Positions 28,426-37,483 of a stretch of 48,722 nucleotides of DNA are shown here, one piece after another. The notes below the pieces were generated by a model. The model ran no database searches. It saw only the letters and a list, made by a program, of their open reading frames with translations, and was not told the DNA's origin. How positions within the stretch are numbered: the first letter of the stretch is position 1; each line of letters starts with the position of its first letter. The position numbers and the translations under genes were made by a program. Source of the DNA: JAHBXC01 sp964350875 (GTDB taxonomy: Bacteria; Planctomycetota; Phycisphaerae; Phycisphaerales; UBA1924); the NCBI GenBank assembly GCA_964350875.1, contig CAYGLT010000013.1, forward strand, positions 1-48,722. Direction: 5' to 3'.

Positions 28426-29829
28426 CTATCTGCGAGGAATCCGCAAAACTTTCTGATTCGGGGCGCCTTCCGGGTCAATGACCAGGAGAGGCAACTCCGA
28501 ACCGGGGCGCAGTCGAGGCGCCCACTGGATGAACCAGTCGCGGAGATCTTCGGGCGACCCCATCGACAGATTGCCGACGCGGACGATGACATCACCTTCC
28601 TGCAGACCGGCGCGTTCGGCGGGCGATCCGCCGGTGACTTGCGCAACCATTGCGCCGCGCACGCCGTATGTCGCGAGCAATTGCTCGGCATTGTCACCTG
28701 AATAGGTGATCGAAAAGCCAAGACTGTCGGAGAACGCGAAGACCCGGTCGATGGCTGTGGTGGTCAGCCGTTCGCGCTTTCCACCCGGTCGGATGACATC
28801 CAACACGAGTGGTTGGCCGGGTTTGGTGGAGGTGACGACGAGCCGGAGACTCGAAAGGTCCTTGATGGGCTGGTCGTTGATCGCGGTGATGACATCGCCC
28901 GGCGCGAGCCCGACTTCCTGCGCCGGGGAGTCCTCTCCGACGCCGCTGACGATCATGCCGCGGGTGTTGGCCGGCAGTCCGATCTTGATCGCCGCGTCGG
29001 GGGTGAGGGGGTCGCCGCCGACGCCGAGGAAACCCCGACGGACATAGCCGGTCTCGATCAGTTGCTCGGTCACGAGTTGCGCAAGGGACATGGGGATCGA
29101 GAAACTCAGCCCGATGCTTCCCCCGGCCGGTCCCGCGGTGCGGATGGCCGAGTTGATGCCCACGACCTCGCCGCGCAGATTGACGAGGGGGCCGCCTGAG
29201 TTGCCGGGGTTGATTGCCGCGTCGGTCTGGATGAACGCCTCGAAACCGTCGTCGCCCAGGATGTCTTCGTCGCGGCCGATCGCGCTGACGATGCCCGCTG
29301 TGACGGTCTGTTCGAGACCGAGGGGAGAGCCGACCGCGATGATCCAGTCGCCGACCTGCAGCGCGTCGGAATTGCCGAGCGCGGCGGGAACGATGTCGCG
29401 CGAGAGCGACTCGGGGTCGATCTTGACCACGGCGAGATCGGTGCGCGAGTCGGCGGCGACGAGGACGGCGTCGACCGTTTCTCCCCAGGGTGTGTTGATG
29501 CTCAGCCGGTCGGCGCCGGCGACGACATGGTTGTTCGTGAGGACATGCCCGAGCGAGTCGTAGAAGACGCCCGAGCCGAGCCCGCTGGTTTCGCCGCGCG
29601 TGGTTCGTCCGGTGCGCCGGTCGCGGTACACGACATCGGTGTCGCGCTGGGTGAAGATCGACACGACAGAGGGCTTCACCTTCTGCGCGGCGAATCGGAA
29701 CGCGGCGGAGAGGTCGGTCGCCGCGGCGATGCCCTGCTCTTCGACGGCGGTCTGCGCGAGGGCCGCGGACGGCGCGCCCGCGAGCGCGAGGAGCAGAGCG
29801 AGCGGAACAGATCGATGAACAATGCGCAT
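28426..29829 (-). CDS. HtrA/DegP-type periplasmic serine protease with two PDZ domains
   Basis: The product is 467 aa from the ATG at 29829; AGGAG lies about 11 bp upstream. A signal peptide ends at ALAQ (residue 26). The catalytic triad is His101 (LTNNHVV), Asp131 (SRTDLAVVK) and Ser211 (NPGNSGGPL). PDZ1 spans ~265-355 (RGFLGVGGDPL; GEDSPAQEVGLAPGDVITAI) and PDZ2 ~370-460 (GVRGAMVAQVTGGSPAERAGL; GDVIVRVG). HtrA proteins degrade or refold misfolded envelope proteins. Domain order and length are normal for the family. The gene is alone on its strand, with an upstream 101-bp gap to the SLC13 gene end and its own terminator. Confidence 0.95.
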   Translation of the reverse strand: MRIVHRSVPLALLLALAGAPSAALAQTAVEEQGIAAATDLSAAFRFAAQKVKPSVVSIFTQRDTDVVYRDRRTGRTTRGETSGLGSGVFYDSLGHVLTNNHVVAGADRLSINTPWGETVDAVLVAADSRTDLAVVKIDPESLSRDIVPAALGNSDALQVGDWIIAVGSPLGLEQTVTAGIVSAIGRDEDILGDDGFEAFIQTDAAINPGNSGGPLVNLRGEVVGINSAIRTAGPAGGSIGLSFSIPMSLAQLVTEQLIETGYVRRGFLGVGGDPLTPDAAIKIGLPANTRGMIVSGVGEDSPAQEVGLAPGDVITAINDQPIKDLSSLRLVVTSTKPGQPLVLDVIRPGGKRERLTTTAIDRVFAFSDSLGFSITYSGDNAEQLLATYGVRGAMVAQVTGGSPAERAGLQEGDVIVRVGNLSMGSPEDLRDWFIQWAPRLRPGSELPLLVIDPEGAPNQKVLRIPRR

Positions 29830-29930
29830 GCGGTGCGACTCCTGACGGTTGCGAGCCGAGGACGGCGGCGGGCTCTGGCCCCGGCATTCGACGCGCAACG
29901 GGCCCGGCGGTTTCACCGGGACATTCGCGG

Positions 29931-31745
29931 TCAGTTGTGCAGCGCCCAGGCCATCAGCACGCACACGGCGCCGCAAAGAAGCATGAGGGGCCCGCCGAAG
30001 CGGGTGTAGTCGAGCCATTTATAGCGGCCCGGCCCCATGACCATGAGGTTGGTCTGATAGCCGATGGGCGTGATGAACTCGGCCGACGCGCCGATGGCGA
30101 TGCAGATCGCGACGGGCGTGAAGTTCGTCATGCCCGCTTTCTCGGCCAGCGAGATCGCGATGGGGAAGACCAGCACGGCGGCGGCGTTGTTGGTGATGAG
30201 CGAGGTGAAGAGCACCGTCGTGAGGTAGATCGCCGCGAGGAGTCCGAGCGTGCCCAGCCCCACGGCGAACCCGAGGACATTGTTCGCGATGAAGCCGGCG
30301 AGCCCTGAGTTCTGCATCGCGGCGCCGATGCCGAAGGCTGCGGCGATCACGACGAGCACCGGGAACTCGATGGAGCGGCGCGCCTGAGGGCCGGTGCAGC
30401 AGCGCAGTGCGACCATGGCGCCGGCGGCGGCGAACGCGATGACCATCGTCGACCCGTCGAACATCGTCATGCAGACGACGGTTGCGGCGAGGATGAGCAG
30501 CGCCGCCCACGCGCGGTCGTGGCGGGGCGCGGCGGCCTCGGGCAGTTCGCTCACGAGGTGGAAGGCGTCCGAATCGCGCACCGTGTCGGCCCAGCCCTTG
30601 GGCGCTTCGACGAGCAGCGTGTCGCCCGGGCGGAGGACGATGTCGCCGATCTTGCCCTTGATCTTGTGGCCGTGACGGTGCACGCCGATGACGACGGCGT
30701 TGTAGGTCGTGCGGAACGCGCCCTCGCGGATCGAACGGCCGATGAGCGGCGAGGCGCGCGAGACGACGACCTCGACGAGGCGGTTGAGTTGGCGCATTCC
30801 CGTTGCGCCTTCACCCTCGGCGACGGGGTCGAGGCCGCGGATCTTCTGAAGGTCGATCACGCTGTCGAGCGCGCCGACGAAGAGAAGGATGTCGTTGGCT
30901 TCGAGCACTTCCTCGGGCGAAACGGCGACCACGGTCTCGCGCTCGCGTTCGATGCGCGAGAGGTAGAGCCCGGGGAGGTGGCGGAGGCCGGCCTGTTCGA
31001 GGGTTTTCCCGACGATGCCGGCGCCCGGGGTGACGCGCATGACGGTGACATACTCGCGCACGGCGCCGCTGGAGTCGCGCTTCGGGTCGCGGTCGGGGAG
31101 GAGTTTGCGCCCGAGGAACAGCATGTACACGAAGCCGGCGAGCGCGACGGGCAGGCCGACGGGCGTGATGCTGAACATCGTGAAGGGTTCGAGTTGGTGG
31201 ACCGCGTCGGGCGGCGCGGTTTTGTTGTGCTCTTCGATGAGACCCGCGACGACGAGGTTGGTGCTCGTGCCGATGAGCGTGCACAGCCCGCCCAGGATCG
31301 CCGCGAACGAGAGCGGCATGAAGAGTTTGCTCGCGATGAGGTTGTAGCGCTTGGACCACTCGGAGAGCACGGGGAGGAACATCGCGACGATGGGCGTGTT
31401 GTTCACGAACGCGCTCATGATCCCGACGGGCGCGATGATGCGCGCTTGCGCGGTGAATGTGTTGCGCGGCCGCCCGAGCATCTTCGCGGTCAGCACCTGC
31501 ATCGCGCCGGTCTCTTTCAGACCCGCGGCGACGATGTAGAGCATCGCGACGGTGAGCACGCCCGTGTTGGAGAACCCGGAGATGGCTTCCTTGGGCGAGA
31601 GGATGTCGTACGGGGTCACGAGATCGAAGATCATCAGCGAGGTGAGCGCGCCGAGGATGACGATGTCGGTGCCGAATCGGTTGGTGGCCAGAGTGGCGAC
31701 CATCCCGATGATGATGAAGAGCGTGAACCAGCCGTCGAAACCCAT
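29931..31745 (-). CDS. SLC13-family permease with two RCK_C (TrkA-C) domains
   Basis: The product is 604 aa. Hydrophobic segments fill residues ~5-215 and ~400-604, typical of divalent anion:sodium symporters (DASS). The paired SNT-like signatures appear as FVNNTPIVAMFLP with GTSTNLVVAGL in the first half, and LITNNAAAVLVFP with GYQTNLMVMGPG in the second. Between them are two TrkA-C domains (REYVTVMRVTPGAGIVGKTL... and LNRLVEVVVSRASPLIGRSI...), which bind ligands in potassium channels and give regulation. Such proteins move sulfate, dicarboxylates or similar anions; substrate is not certain. The nearby cysQ and cysC genes make sulfate attractive, but that is context only. The ATG at 31745 starts a normal first helix. 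Confidence 0.92.
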   Translation of the reverse strand: MGFDGWFTLFIIIGMVATLATNRFGTDIVILGALTSLMIFDLVTPYDILSPKEAISGFSNTGVLTVAMLYIVAAGLKETGAMQVLTAKMLGRPRNTFTAQARIIAPVGIMSAFVNNTPIVAMFLPVLSEWSKRYNLIASKLFMPLSFAAILGGLCTLIGTSTNLVVAGLIEEHNKTAPPDAVHQLEPFTMFSITPVGLPVALAGFVYMLFLGRKLLPDRDPKRDSSGAVREYVTVMRVTPGAGIVGKTLEQAGLRHLPGLYLSRIERERETVVAVSPEEVLEANDILLFVGALDSVIDLQKIRGLDPVAEGEGATGMRQLNRLVEVVVSRASPLIGRSIREGAFRTTYNAVVIGVHRHGHKIKGKIGDIVLRPGDTLLVEAPKGWADTVRDSDAFHLVSELPEAAAPRHDRAWAALLILAATVVCMTMFDGSTMVIAFAAAGAMVALRCCTGPQARRSIEFPVLVVIAAAFGIGAAMQNSGLAGFIANNVLGFAVGLGTLGLLAAIYLTTVLFTSLITNNAAAVLVFPIAISLAEKAGMTNFTPVAICIAIGASAEFITPIGYQTNLMVMGPGRYKWLDYTRFGGPLMLLCGAVCVLMAWALHN

Positions 31746-31862
31746 AAGTCTTCCCTTGATCGGCGCGATGCGGTCCGCCGCTGGCGTACGGAGGATCGTT
31801 CGCCAAAGTTCATCGGGCCGAACGGGCGTCGGGTTCGGGAAAGAATCGGTATCGGGGCGGGA

Positions 31863-32891
31863 TCAGGCGCCGGCGGCGGCGAGATCGAGTTCGCGGATGG
31901 CGTCGACCAGTTTGGGCTGGATCGGCGCGGCCGCGCAGACGATTCCCCGGTTCTTGGCGAGGCCTTCGCCCTGGCCGAAATCGAGGGGCGCGCCGGTGAT
32001 ATCGGTGACGACGCATCCGGCTTCGCTGGCGACGATGGCGCCGGCGGCGTGGTCCCAGATCTTCTCGACATAGCCCTTGCGTGTGGGCATGCGGAGGTAG
32101 GCGTCCGCCTGGCCGCGCGCCACGACGGCGTACTTGGCCTGGCTGTCGAGCCGGGCGGGCTCGCCCGCGCCGCCCGCGTGCTTGAGGATCTGGTGGGAGG
32201 CGGAGTGATCGCTGTGCGCGCTCTCGACGGACTCGCACGAACGGATGCCGGTCGAGGGATCGAACGCGGGGCGCTTCATCGCGCGGGGTTCGGCGTGGTC
32301 GAGTTCGGCGGTGGTCTCGAGGACCCCGGCGCCGAGCGCGGCGAGGTAGATCGAGCCCTTGGGGTCGGGATCGTTGAACGCGCGCGAGAAGTCGAGCGAG
32401 AGGTTCGGGCAGCCGAGCGCGCCGACCACGACCTTGCCGTCGTGGATGTAGGCGAGGGAGACGGCGTACTGCTCGCCGCGCAGGAAGCCCTTGGTCCCGT
32501 CGATGGGATCGAGCGTCCAGAAGCCGCCCTTCTCACCCGGGGACTCGGCGTCGCCCAGGTCGATGGCGTCGAGGACCTCGTCGATCGACGCGCCCTTCCA
32601 TACTAGGTTGGCGGCGTCGGCGACGGCCTTGCGGTGCTCGGCGTGGGAGTCCTGACGCAGAGCGGCCGAGCCCTCCTCGCCCACCATGAGGAACGAGCCG
32701 AGGCGCTCGCGGAGCACCTTGGCGACGACGGCCTGCGCGGCGAAGTCGGCCACGGTGACCGGGCTCTTGTCGTCCTTGGTGATGGAGCGGATCGTCGAGA
32801 GTTCGCGCTGGACCGCGCGGCAGACGACCGACGCCTGAGCGACGGCCTCGCGGGCGGCGGCGAGGAGGGGCTTCAGATCCGGTGTGCTCAC
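31863..32891 (-). CDS. cysQ: 3'(2'),5'-bisphosphate nucleotidase
   Basis: The product is 342 aa from a GTG at 32891 that overlaps the cysC stop by 4 bp (GTGA). It hydrolyses PAP, the by-product of PAPS use, to AMP. The inositol-monophosphatase-fold metal motifs are present: GEE (71-73), DPIDGTKGF (128-136) and the later WDHAAGAIVASEAG. The spacing and the KSPVTVADFAAQ segment fit the CysQ/HAL2 branch better than an inositol phosphatase. Coupling to APS kinase implies that synthesis of PAPS and clearance of PAP are made together. It is 117 bp upstream of the SLC13 gene on the same strand. Confidence 0.92.
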   Translation of the reverse strand: MSTPDLKPLLAAAREAVAQASVVCRAVQRELSTIRSITKDDKSPVTVADFAAQAVVAKVLRERLGSFLMVGEEGSAALRQDSHAEHRKAVADAANLVWKGASIDEVLDAIDLGDAESPGEKGGFWTLDPIDGTKGFLRGEQYAVSLAYIHDGKVVVGALGCPNLSLDFSRAFNDPDPKGSIYLAALGAGVLETTAELDHAEPRAMKRPAFDPSTGIRSCESVESAHSDHSASHQILKHAGGAGEPARLDSQAKYAVVARGQADAYLRMPTRKGYVEKIWDHAAGAIVASEAGCVVTDITGAPLDFGQGEGLAKNRGIVCAAAPIQPKLVDAIRELDLAAAGA

Positions 32892-33502
32892 TTCAGGAGC
32901 CCGCGCTTCTGCAGCATTTCGACGCAGGCGTCGACGGAGTCCTGCACGCTCATGGTCTCGGGCTTGAGGACGAGTTCGGGGCTGTTGGGCGCCTCGTAGG
33001 GGTCGTCGATGCCGGTGAAGCCCTTGATCTGGCCGGCGCGGGCCTTCTTGTAGAGGCCCTTGGGATCGCGCTGCTCGCAGAGTTCGATCGGGGTGTCGAC
33101 GAACACCTCGATGAAGTCGATGTTGTCGGCCTTGTGCAGTTCGCGGCACATGTCGCGGTCGGCGCGGTAGGGGCTGATGAACGAGGTGAGGGCGAGCGCG
33201 CCCGAGTCGGCGAAGAGTTTGGCGACCTCGCCGATGCGGCGGATGTTCTCGGCGCGGTCCTCGGCGGAGAAGCCGAGGTTCTTGTTCAGGCCCATGCGGA
33301 TGTTGTCGCCGTCGAGGCGGTACGCGGGCTGGCCCATCTGGACGAGGACCTGCTCGAGGGCGACGGCGATGGTGCTCTTGCCGGAAGCGGAAAGGCCCGT
33401 GAACCAGAGGGTTGCGCCCTTGACGCCGAGAGCCTTCCAGCGCTCGTCACGGGTGATGTTGCCCTCGTGCCAGTGAACATTGGTGGCTTTGGTCTGCGTC
33501 AC
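32888..33502 (-). CDS. cysC: Adenylylsulfate (APS) kinase
   Basis: The product is 204 aa from a GTG at 33502, chosen since GAGAGGA stands just upstream and since it gives the usual CysC length; the longer open frame adds Arg/Pro-rich residues with no ribosome site. The P-loop GLSASGKS is at residues 36-43, then LDGDNIRMGLNKNLGFSAEDR and FISPYRADRDMCR, all standard. CysC phosphorylates APS to PAPS, the donor for sulfotransferases and an intermediate of sulfate assimilation. ATP sulfurylase genes are not in the window. It is coupled to cysQ by a 4-bp overlap. Confidence 0.95.
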   Translation of the reverse strand: MTQTKATNVHWHEGNITRDERWKALGVKGATLWFTGLSASGKSTIAVALEQVLVQMGQPAYRLDGDNIRMGLNKNLGFSAEDRAENIRRIGEVAKLFADSGALALTSFISPYRADRDMCRELHKADNIDFIEVFVDTPIELCEQRDPKGLYKKARAGQIKGFTGIDDPYEAPNSPELVLKPETMSVQDSVDACVEMLQKRGLLK

Positions 33503-33631
33503 GGGTGGTCCTCTCCCAGTCGTCTCTCGTGCGGGGATCGCGGCAAAACGATGCGGCCGCGGGGAGGAGAGGGTAGGACGCAGGCCGTGCGCGGTCGCGG
33601 CGCTGCGGCGCATTCCGGCCCCGGTTTCGGG

Positions 33632-34825
33632 TTAGCGGACCCGCTTGGGCGGGGTCGGGGCGCGGGGGGCCTTCGCCGGGACCGGGAACGGGGCGAGATC
33701 GCCCTCGGCGGCGGCGTGGATGGCCTCGCGCATGGCTTCGGCGATCGGCGGCGCGTTGCTGACGACCACGGAGAGGATCTGGCCCTCCCCGTCGCCGCGC
33801 GAGATGCGCAGGATGCCGATGGGCCCGTCGCCGCGCTCGTTGAGCCAGCGGAGCAGGCGCTGGGAGGACGGCCCGTCGTCGGCGGTGGTGGCGCCCGCGG
33901 TCGCCCGCGCCGAGGCGATGAGTTCGAGGTCGCCCTGGCTCTCGACGGTGCGCGAGGTCAGGAGGGGAACGCCGACCCGCGCGAGGGTGTCGAGGAGCGC
34001 GTCGGCGCGGTCCCGCTCGGGGCCGTTGACCGGCGCGTCGTCGAGGACGACCCACGACCCGGCGAAGAGCAGCGCCGGGTTGACGGTGGTGGCGTTGCGA
34101 TCGATGACAGTTTCGCGGCCTTCGCTGTGCACGACGACGCGGTCGCCGCCCGCGCTCACGACCTTCGTCCCGGGGGGAAGCGCGATCGGGGCGTGGTCCT
34201 CGATGTCGTGGTGCTCGACGCTCTGGCGTGCGGCCTCGTGGGCGGCGGCGCGGAAGCGCTCGGCGATGGTGTTGATCTGGCCGCTCATCTTCGAGAAGTC
34301 GCCCGTCCACTCGATCTTCATGTCGGAGAGAGCTTTGCTGAAGATGCGCGCGGTCTCGGCGTCGATGGTGATCGAGTCCTCGTCGCCCGTGGCGATCTGA
34401 ACCTGCACACCGTCGCTGCGGTCGCGGGTGTCCACGGAGATGCTTCGCCGCTCACCCTGACCCTTGAGTGCGCTGAGCACGATGACACCCGCGAGGAAGA
34501 CGCAGCCGCCCAGGAAGATGAGGACGGCGACGCCGACACCGGTGTTGATCTGCGCGCCGTAGACGCGCACCTTGGTGTTGCCCTTCATGCGGCGGTGGGC
34601 GCGTTCCTGCGCGGCGCGCGCACGGGAGCGGGCCCTGGCGAGTTGCGCCGCGGCCGAATCGCCGACGGGCACAGCCGCGCGCGCCTTGGCGCGCTTGTGG
34701 CCGCCCGCGAACTCCTGGGCCTTGAGCGCCGCACGGCGCAGCATTGCGTCGGTCTCGCGCAGCGAATCGTCGACCTCGTTGAGTGATTTGTCGACGACGC
34801 GGAATGTGCCGCGCCACCAGTTGGT
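33632..34825 (-). CDS. C-terminal part of a single-pass membrane protein, possibly the end of the kinase (5' partial at gap)
   Basis: The frame is open from the first base after the 100-N gap (TNWWRGTFRVVDKSLNEVDD...) through to a stop at 33632, about 397 aa. An internal ATG at 34744 exists, but the 27 codons before it look coding. A helical Ala/Arg-rich part is followed by one membrane segment (VGVAVLIFLGGCVFLAGVIVL) and then an extracytoplasmic domain with no motif I recognise and a Pro/Lys/Arg-rich tail. It could be the C-terminal half of the kinase on the other side of the gap, or a separate gene; the apparent frames differ by one base, but the gap length is nominal, so that is not informative. 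Confidence 0.72.
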   Translation of the reverse strand, partial: TNWWRGTFRVVDKSLNEVDDSLRETDAMLRRAALKAQEFAGGHKRAKARAAVPVGDSAAAQLARARSRARAAQERAHRRMKGNTKVRVYGAQINTGVGVAVLIFLGGCVFLAGVIVLSALKGQGERRSISVDTRDRSDGVQVQIATGDEDSITIDAETARIFSKALSDMKIEWTGDFSKMSGQINTIAERFRAAAHEAARQSVEHHDIEDHAPIALPPGTKVVSAGGDRVVVHSEGRETVIDRNATTVNPALLFAGSWVVLDDAPVNGPERDRADALLDTLARVGVPLLTSRTVESQGDLELIASARATAGATTADDGPSSQRLLRWLNERGDGPIGILRISRGDGEGQILSVVVSNAPPIAEAMREAIHAAAEGDLAPFPVPAKAPRAPTPPKRVR

Positions 34826-34925
34826 NNNNNNNNNNNNNNNNNNNNNNNNNNNNNNNNNNNNNNNNNNNNNNNNNNNNNNNNNNNNNNNNNNNNNNNNNNN
34901 NNNNNNNNNNNNNNNNNNNNNNNNN
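34826..34925. other. Assembly gap (100 N)
   Basis: Exactly 100 N, a conventional placeholder for unknown length. It interrupts the kinase region on the minus strand. Confidence 0.99.
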
Positions 34926-36203
34926 CGCGCCCTTCATGCTGGGCAGGTCGGCGACGCGCACGGCGAACGGATCGTTGGCGGTGCGCACGAACTCGAGATC
35001 GGCCAGCATCTGGCCCGTCGAGTCGTACCGGTTGTCGTAGTCGGCCATCGCGCGGCGGACGATCCACTTCAGCGCGTCCGGGCACTTCTTGTTGATCTGC
35101 GAGAGCACCCCGTGCGCGGGGAACGAGTTCTCGAGCACGGAGTACAGCACGGCGCCCGAGCCGAAGATGTCGAACTTCGCGCCGTTGACCTCGTGGACCT
35201 TCACGCCCTTGAGCGCGAGGCGGACCATCTCCGGGTCGCGGAAGTATTCCGTGCCGTGGGTGGTCAGGGTCATCGAACTGCGCAGGGGCGTGATGAGCCC
35301 GAAGTCGACGAGGTGGGCGCGCCCGTCGTGCACGATGATGTTGTCGGGCTTGACATCCTTGTGCCACAGCCCGCCGCGGTGGTACTGGTCGAGCGACGAG
35401 GTGATGTCGCACGCGTACGCGAGCGCTTCGCGGAGTTCCGCGGTGCGCAGGCCCGACGGCCCGGCCTTGTCGTGCAGGCGCTGGGTGATCACGCTCAGCG
35501 TATCACCCGGGACATACTTCATCACATAGTAAAAACGCGTGTCGGAGAGTTCGTGCTCGAGCACGAGCCCGAGTTTCTTGGCGGCGTCGAGCGAGCGGCT
35601 CTCACGCACGATCTGGGGCAGCGAGGAGCCGTCGGCGAGGGAGAAGGTCTTGATGACGACGGTCTCGGCGTCGTGGCCCCGGCGCGCGAACTGGGCGCGC
35701 TTCTTCTCGTCGGGCTTGGCGATGTACAGGCGCCCGCCCGAGCCGCCGCCCTTGAGCGAGCCGACGATCTCGAAGCCCTCGAACTGTCCCGCGCGCTTGC
35801 GCGGCTTGTCGCGCGTCGGCGCGTGGGCAACAGCCTGGGGAACGCGGCGCTCGATGCCTTCGACGAGCGGCGTGAGCATGAGGAACCGTGCGGGGTGCCC
35901 GATGCACAGGCGGTACGCGTTCGTGCCGATGGCGCGGAATTCGTCCTGCAGGCCGCGGCCGAAGTGCGCGGCGGCGGACCAGCGCCCGATGATGATGTTG
36001 ATGAGGATCAGCGGGAGGAAGACGATCGAGGTGATGATCCCGCCCACGATGCGCAGGAACGAGCCGATCATGCCGCCGATGAACGCGAAGATGTGCTTGA
36101 CGATCCAGCCGAGCCCCTTCATGAGCGGGACAAGGATGTAGACGAACACCACGATCGCGAAGACGATGCCGAGTACCAGGAGTAAGGCGAAAAGGGGTGT
36201 CAT
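34926..36203 (-). CDS. Membrane Ser/Thr protein kinase (3' partial at gap)
   Basis: There are 426 codons from the ATG at 36203 to the gap. Two or three N-terminal hydrophobic segments (ALLLVLGIVFAIVVFVYIL; GGIITSIVFLPLILINIII) precede the kinase domain from ~residue 143. A Gly-rich loop (GSLKGGGSGG), VVIK Lys185 and alphaC Glu201 are present. The catalytic loop is HKDVKPDN (281-288), where the usual HRD Arg is Lys. DFG (300-302) and DPE in place of APE follow. The kinase is probably active. The N-terminal membrane anchor differs from the common layout with the kinase domain first and a TM segment after it. It lies 117 bp downstream of the sigma factor gene on the same strand. Confidence 0.88.
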
Positions 36204-36320
36204 CGGTCGTGCTCCGTCGAGAACCGTCGAACGCGGTCGGCCGGCGTGCTGCTGCCGGTGCTTGCTCTTCCGGGCGGGATCGGGAGAGCCGGGCCCCACC
36301 GGCCCGGCCTTGCGAGCGGC

Positions 36321-37082
36321 CTACTCCATGGAGTTGACCTGATCCTGCCTGCGGAGCTCCATCTGCCTGAGGTAGATCTCCGCGACCGCTTCATCGAAAA
36401 GCGCGTCGTCCGATTTCGAGGGGTTCAGTTCAAGCCCGAAGCGACCCGCCTCGGAGATCTCGTCTTCAGTAAAGGAATAGGTCGCGATGACCTCGCGCAG
36501 GCGGTCCCGGAGGAGGGTGCGGACCTTGGCCAGGCGGCGGCTGACCGTGGGCTCGGACACGCCCAACTGGACGGCCACTTCCTTGCCCTCGATGCTGTCC
36601 AGCACGCGCATGCGGTAGATCTGGAAGTCCATGAACTCGGCCTCGCGCTGGACGAGGCGGATGGCCGCCTCGACCTTGGCGCGGAAGACCATTGCTTCAT
36701 ATTGCGCGTCGGGGCGGGCGGCGACGGCGTCGGACGATCCGCCCATCCACGATTCGTCGAGTGAGGCGGCCCGGCGGCCCCGGCCGCGCTTCTGGGCCAT
36801 GCGCCGATCGATCTCGTCGCCCAGCGTGTGCTTGGCGATGGAGAGGAGCCATGTGGAGAAACGGGCGCCGCGCGAGGGGTCGTAGCGGTCGATGGAATCG
36901 GAGAGGGCCGCGAGGGTCTCCTGGGAGAGGTCGCGCACGGTCTGGGAGCCGATGCGTCCTCCCCCCCACTTGTTGAGTTGGGCGCGCAGGACGGGGCCGA
37001 AGATCTCCCAGAGTTCGTACCACGCGGATTCGTCGCGGGCGCGCAGCCTTGCGACGAAATTGGTGGTGAGTTGGTTGAGCAT
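36321..37082 (-). CDS. RNA polymerase sigma factor, ECF-like
   Basis: The product is 253 aa from the ATG at 37082; AGGGAA lies 7 bp upstream. Region 2 is at ~20-100 (DESAWYELWEIFGPVLRA; SQETLAALSDSIDRYDPSRG; FSTWLLSIAKHTLGDEIDRR). A basic linker follows, then the region 4 helix-turn-helix at ~165-205 (GKEVAVQLGVSEPTVSRRLAKVRTLLRDRL). About 50 residues after region 4 (EISEAGRFGLELNPSKSDD... to RRQDQVNSME) are not in a minimal ECF factor and could be a regulatory tail. A membrane kinase follows downstream and a coiled-coil membrane protein is divergent upstream, a neighbourhood that suggests signal-controlled transcription. Confidence 0.92.
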   Translation of the reverse strand: MLNQLTTNFVARLRARDESAWYELWEIFGPVLRAQLNKWGGGRIGSQTVRDLSQETLAALSDSIDRYDPSRGARFSTWLLSIAKHTLGDEIDRRMAQKRGRGRRAASLDESWMGGSSDAVAARPDAQYEAMVFRAKVEAAIRLVQREAEFMDFQIYRMRVLDSIEGKEVAVQLGVSEPTVSRRLAKVRTLLRDRLREVIATYSFTEDEISEAGRFGLELNPSKSDDALFDEAVAEIYLRQMELRRQDQVNSME

Positions 37083-37483
37083 CGGCGTTCCCTGATCCTT
37101 CCTTGCGCGTGCCCCGGCGGGTGTCGGCGTTCTGCTAGAGGATGCCGCGCGTCGGGGCGCCCGCAAGCGCCCGTCAAGTGCGTGGTTGGGGTTCGCGTGA
37201 AGGCGGTTTCACGGCCGGATCGAGCCGGTGGGGCCAAACACCGCCCTGACCATTCTTCGTTAAGGATACCGCCGCCCGTCGGGCGGGTTGGTTCTCGGGC
37301 GTTTCGAGGTTTTTTCGAGGAGGTGAAAGCCGCGCGAAATCGGCGCTTGGGGTTCTCCAACCAGACCGGTGACACACCCCCCGGGCCGGCCCGCCCGTCA
37401 GTTCCAAAGCGACCCTTGGTGGGGTCGGCGGGCCTCCCCGGACAGTTCGAATGGGCCACGGCGAATCGTGGCAGGAGAACCCC
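37083..37483. other. Non-coding region between sigma factor and coiled-coil gene
   Basis: This 401-bp divergent region should hold both promoters, but I see no clear -35/-10 pair. It contains the inverted repeat CGTGAA/TTCACG (37196-37213), a near-palindrome CCGCCCG-T-CGGGCGG (37272-37286) and a short tandem TTTCGAGG/TTTTCGAGG near 37300. No gene is supported. Confidence 0.5.
37196..37213. repeat. Short inverted repeat upstream of the sigma factor gene
   Basis: CGTGAA (37196-37201) and TTCACG (37208-37213) flank 6 bases, about 115 bp upstream of the sigma factor ATG. It could be an operator; the arms are short enough to be chance. Confidence 0.3.

Noticed and set aside
34452..36299. A single frame running through the 100-N gap
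   Set aside because: Beyond the gap it becomes Arg-rich shadow sequence; the real downstream frame is another, and the gap length is nominal.
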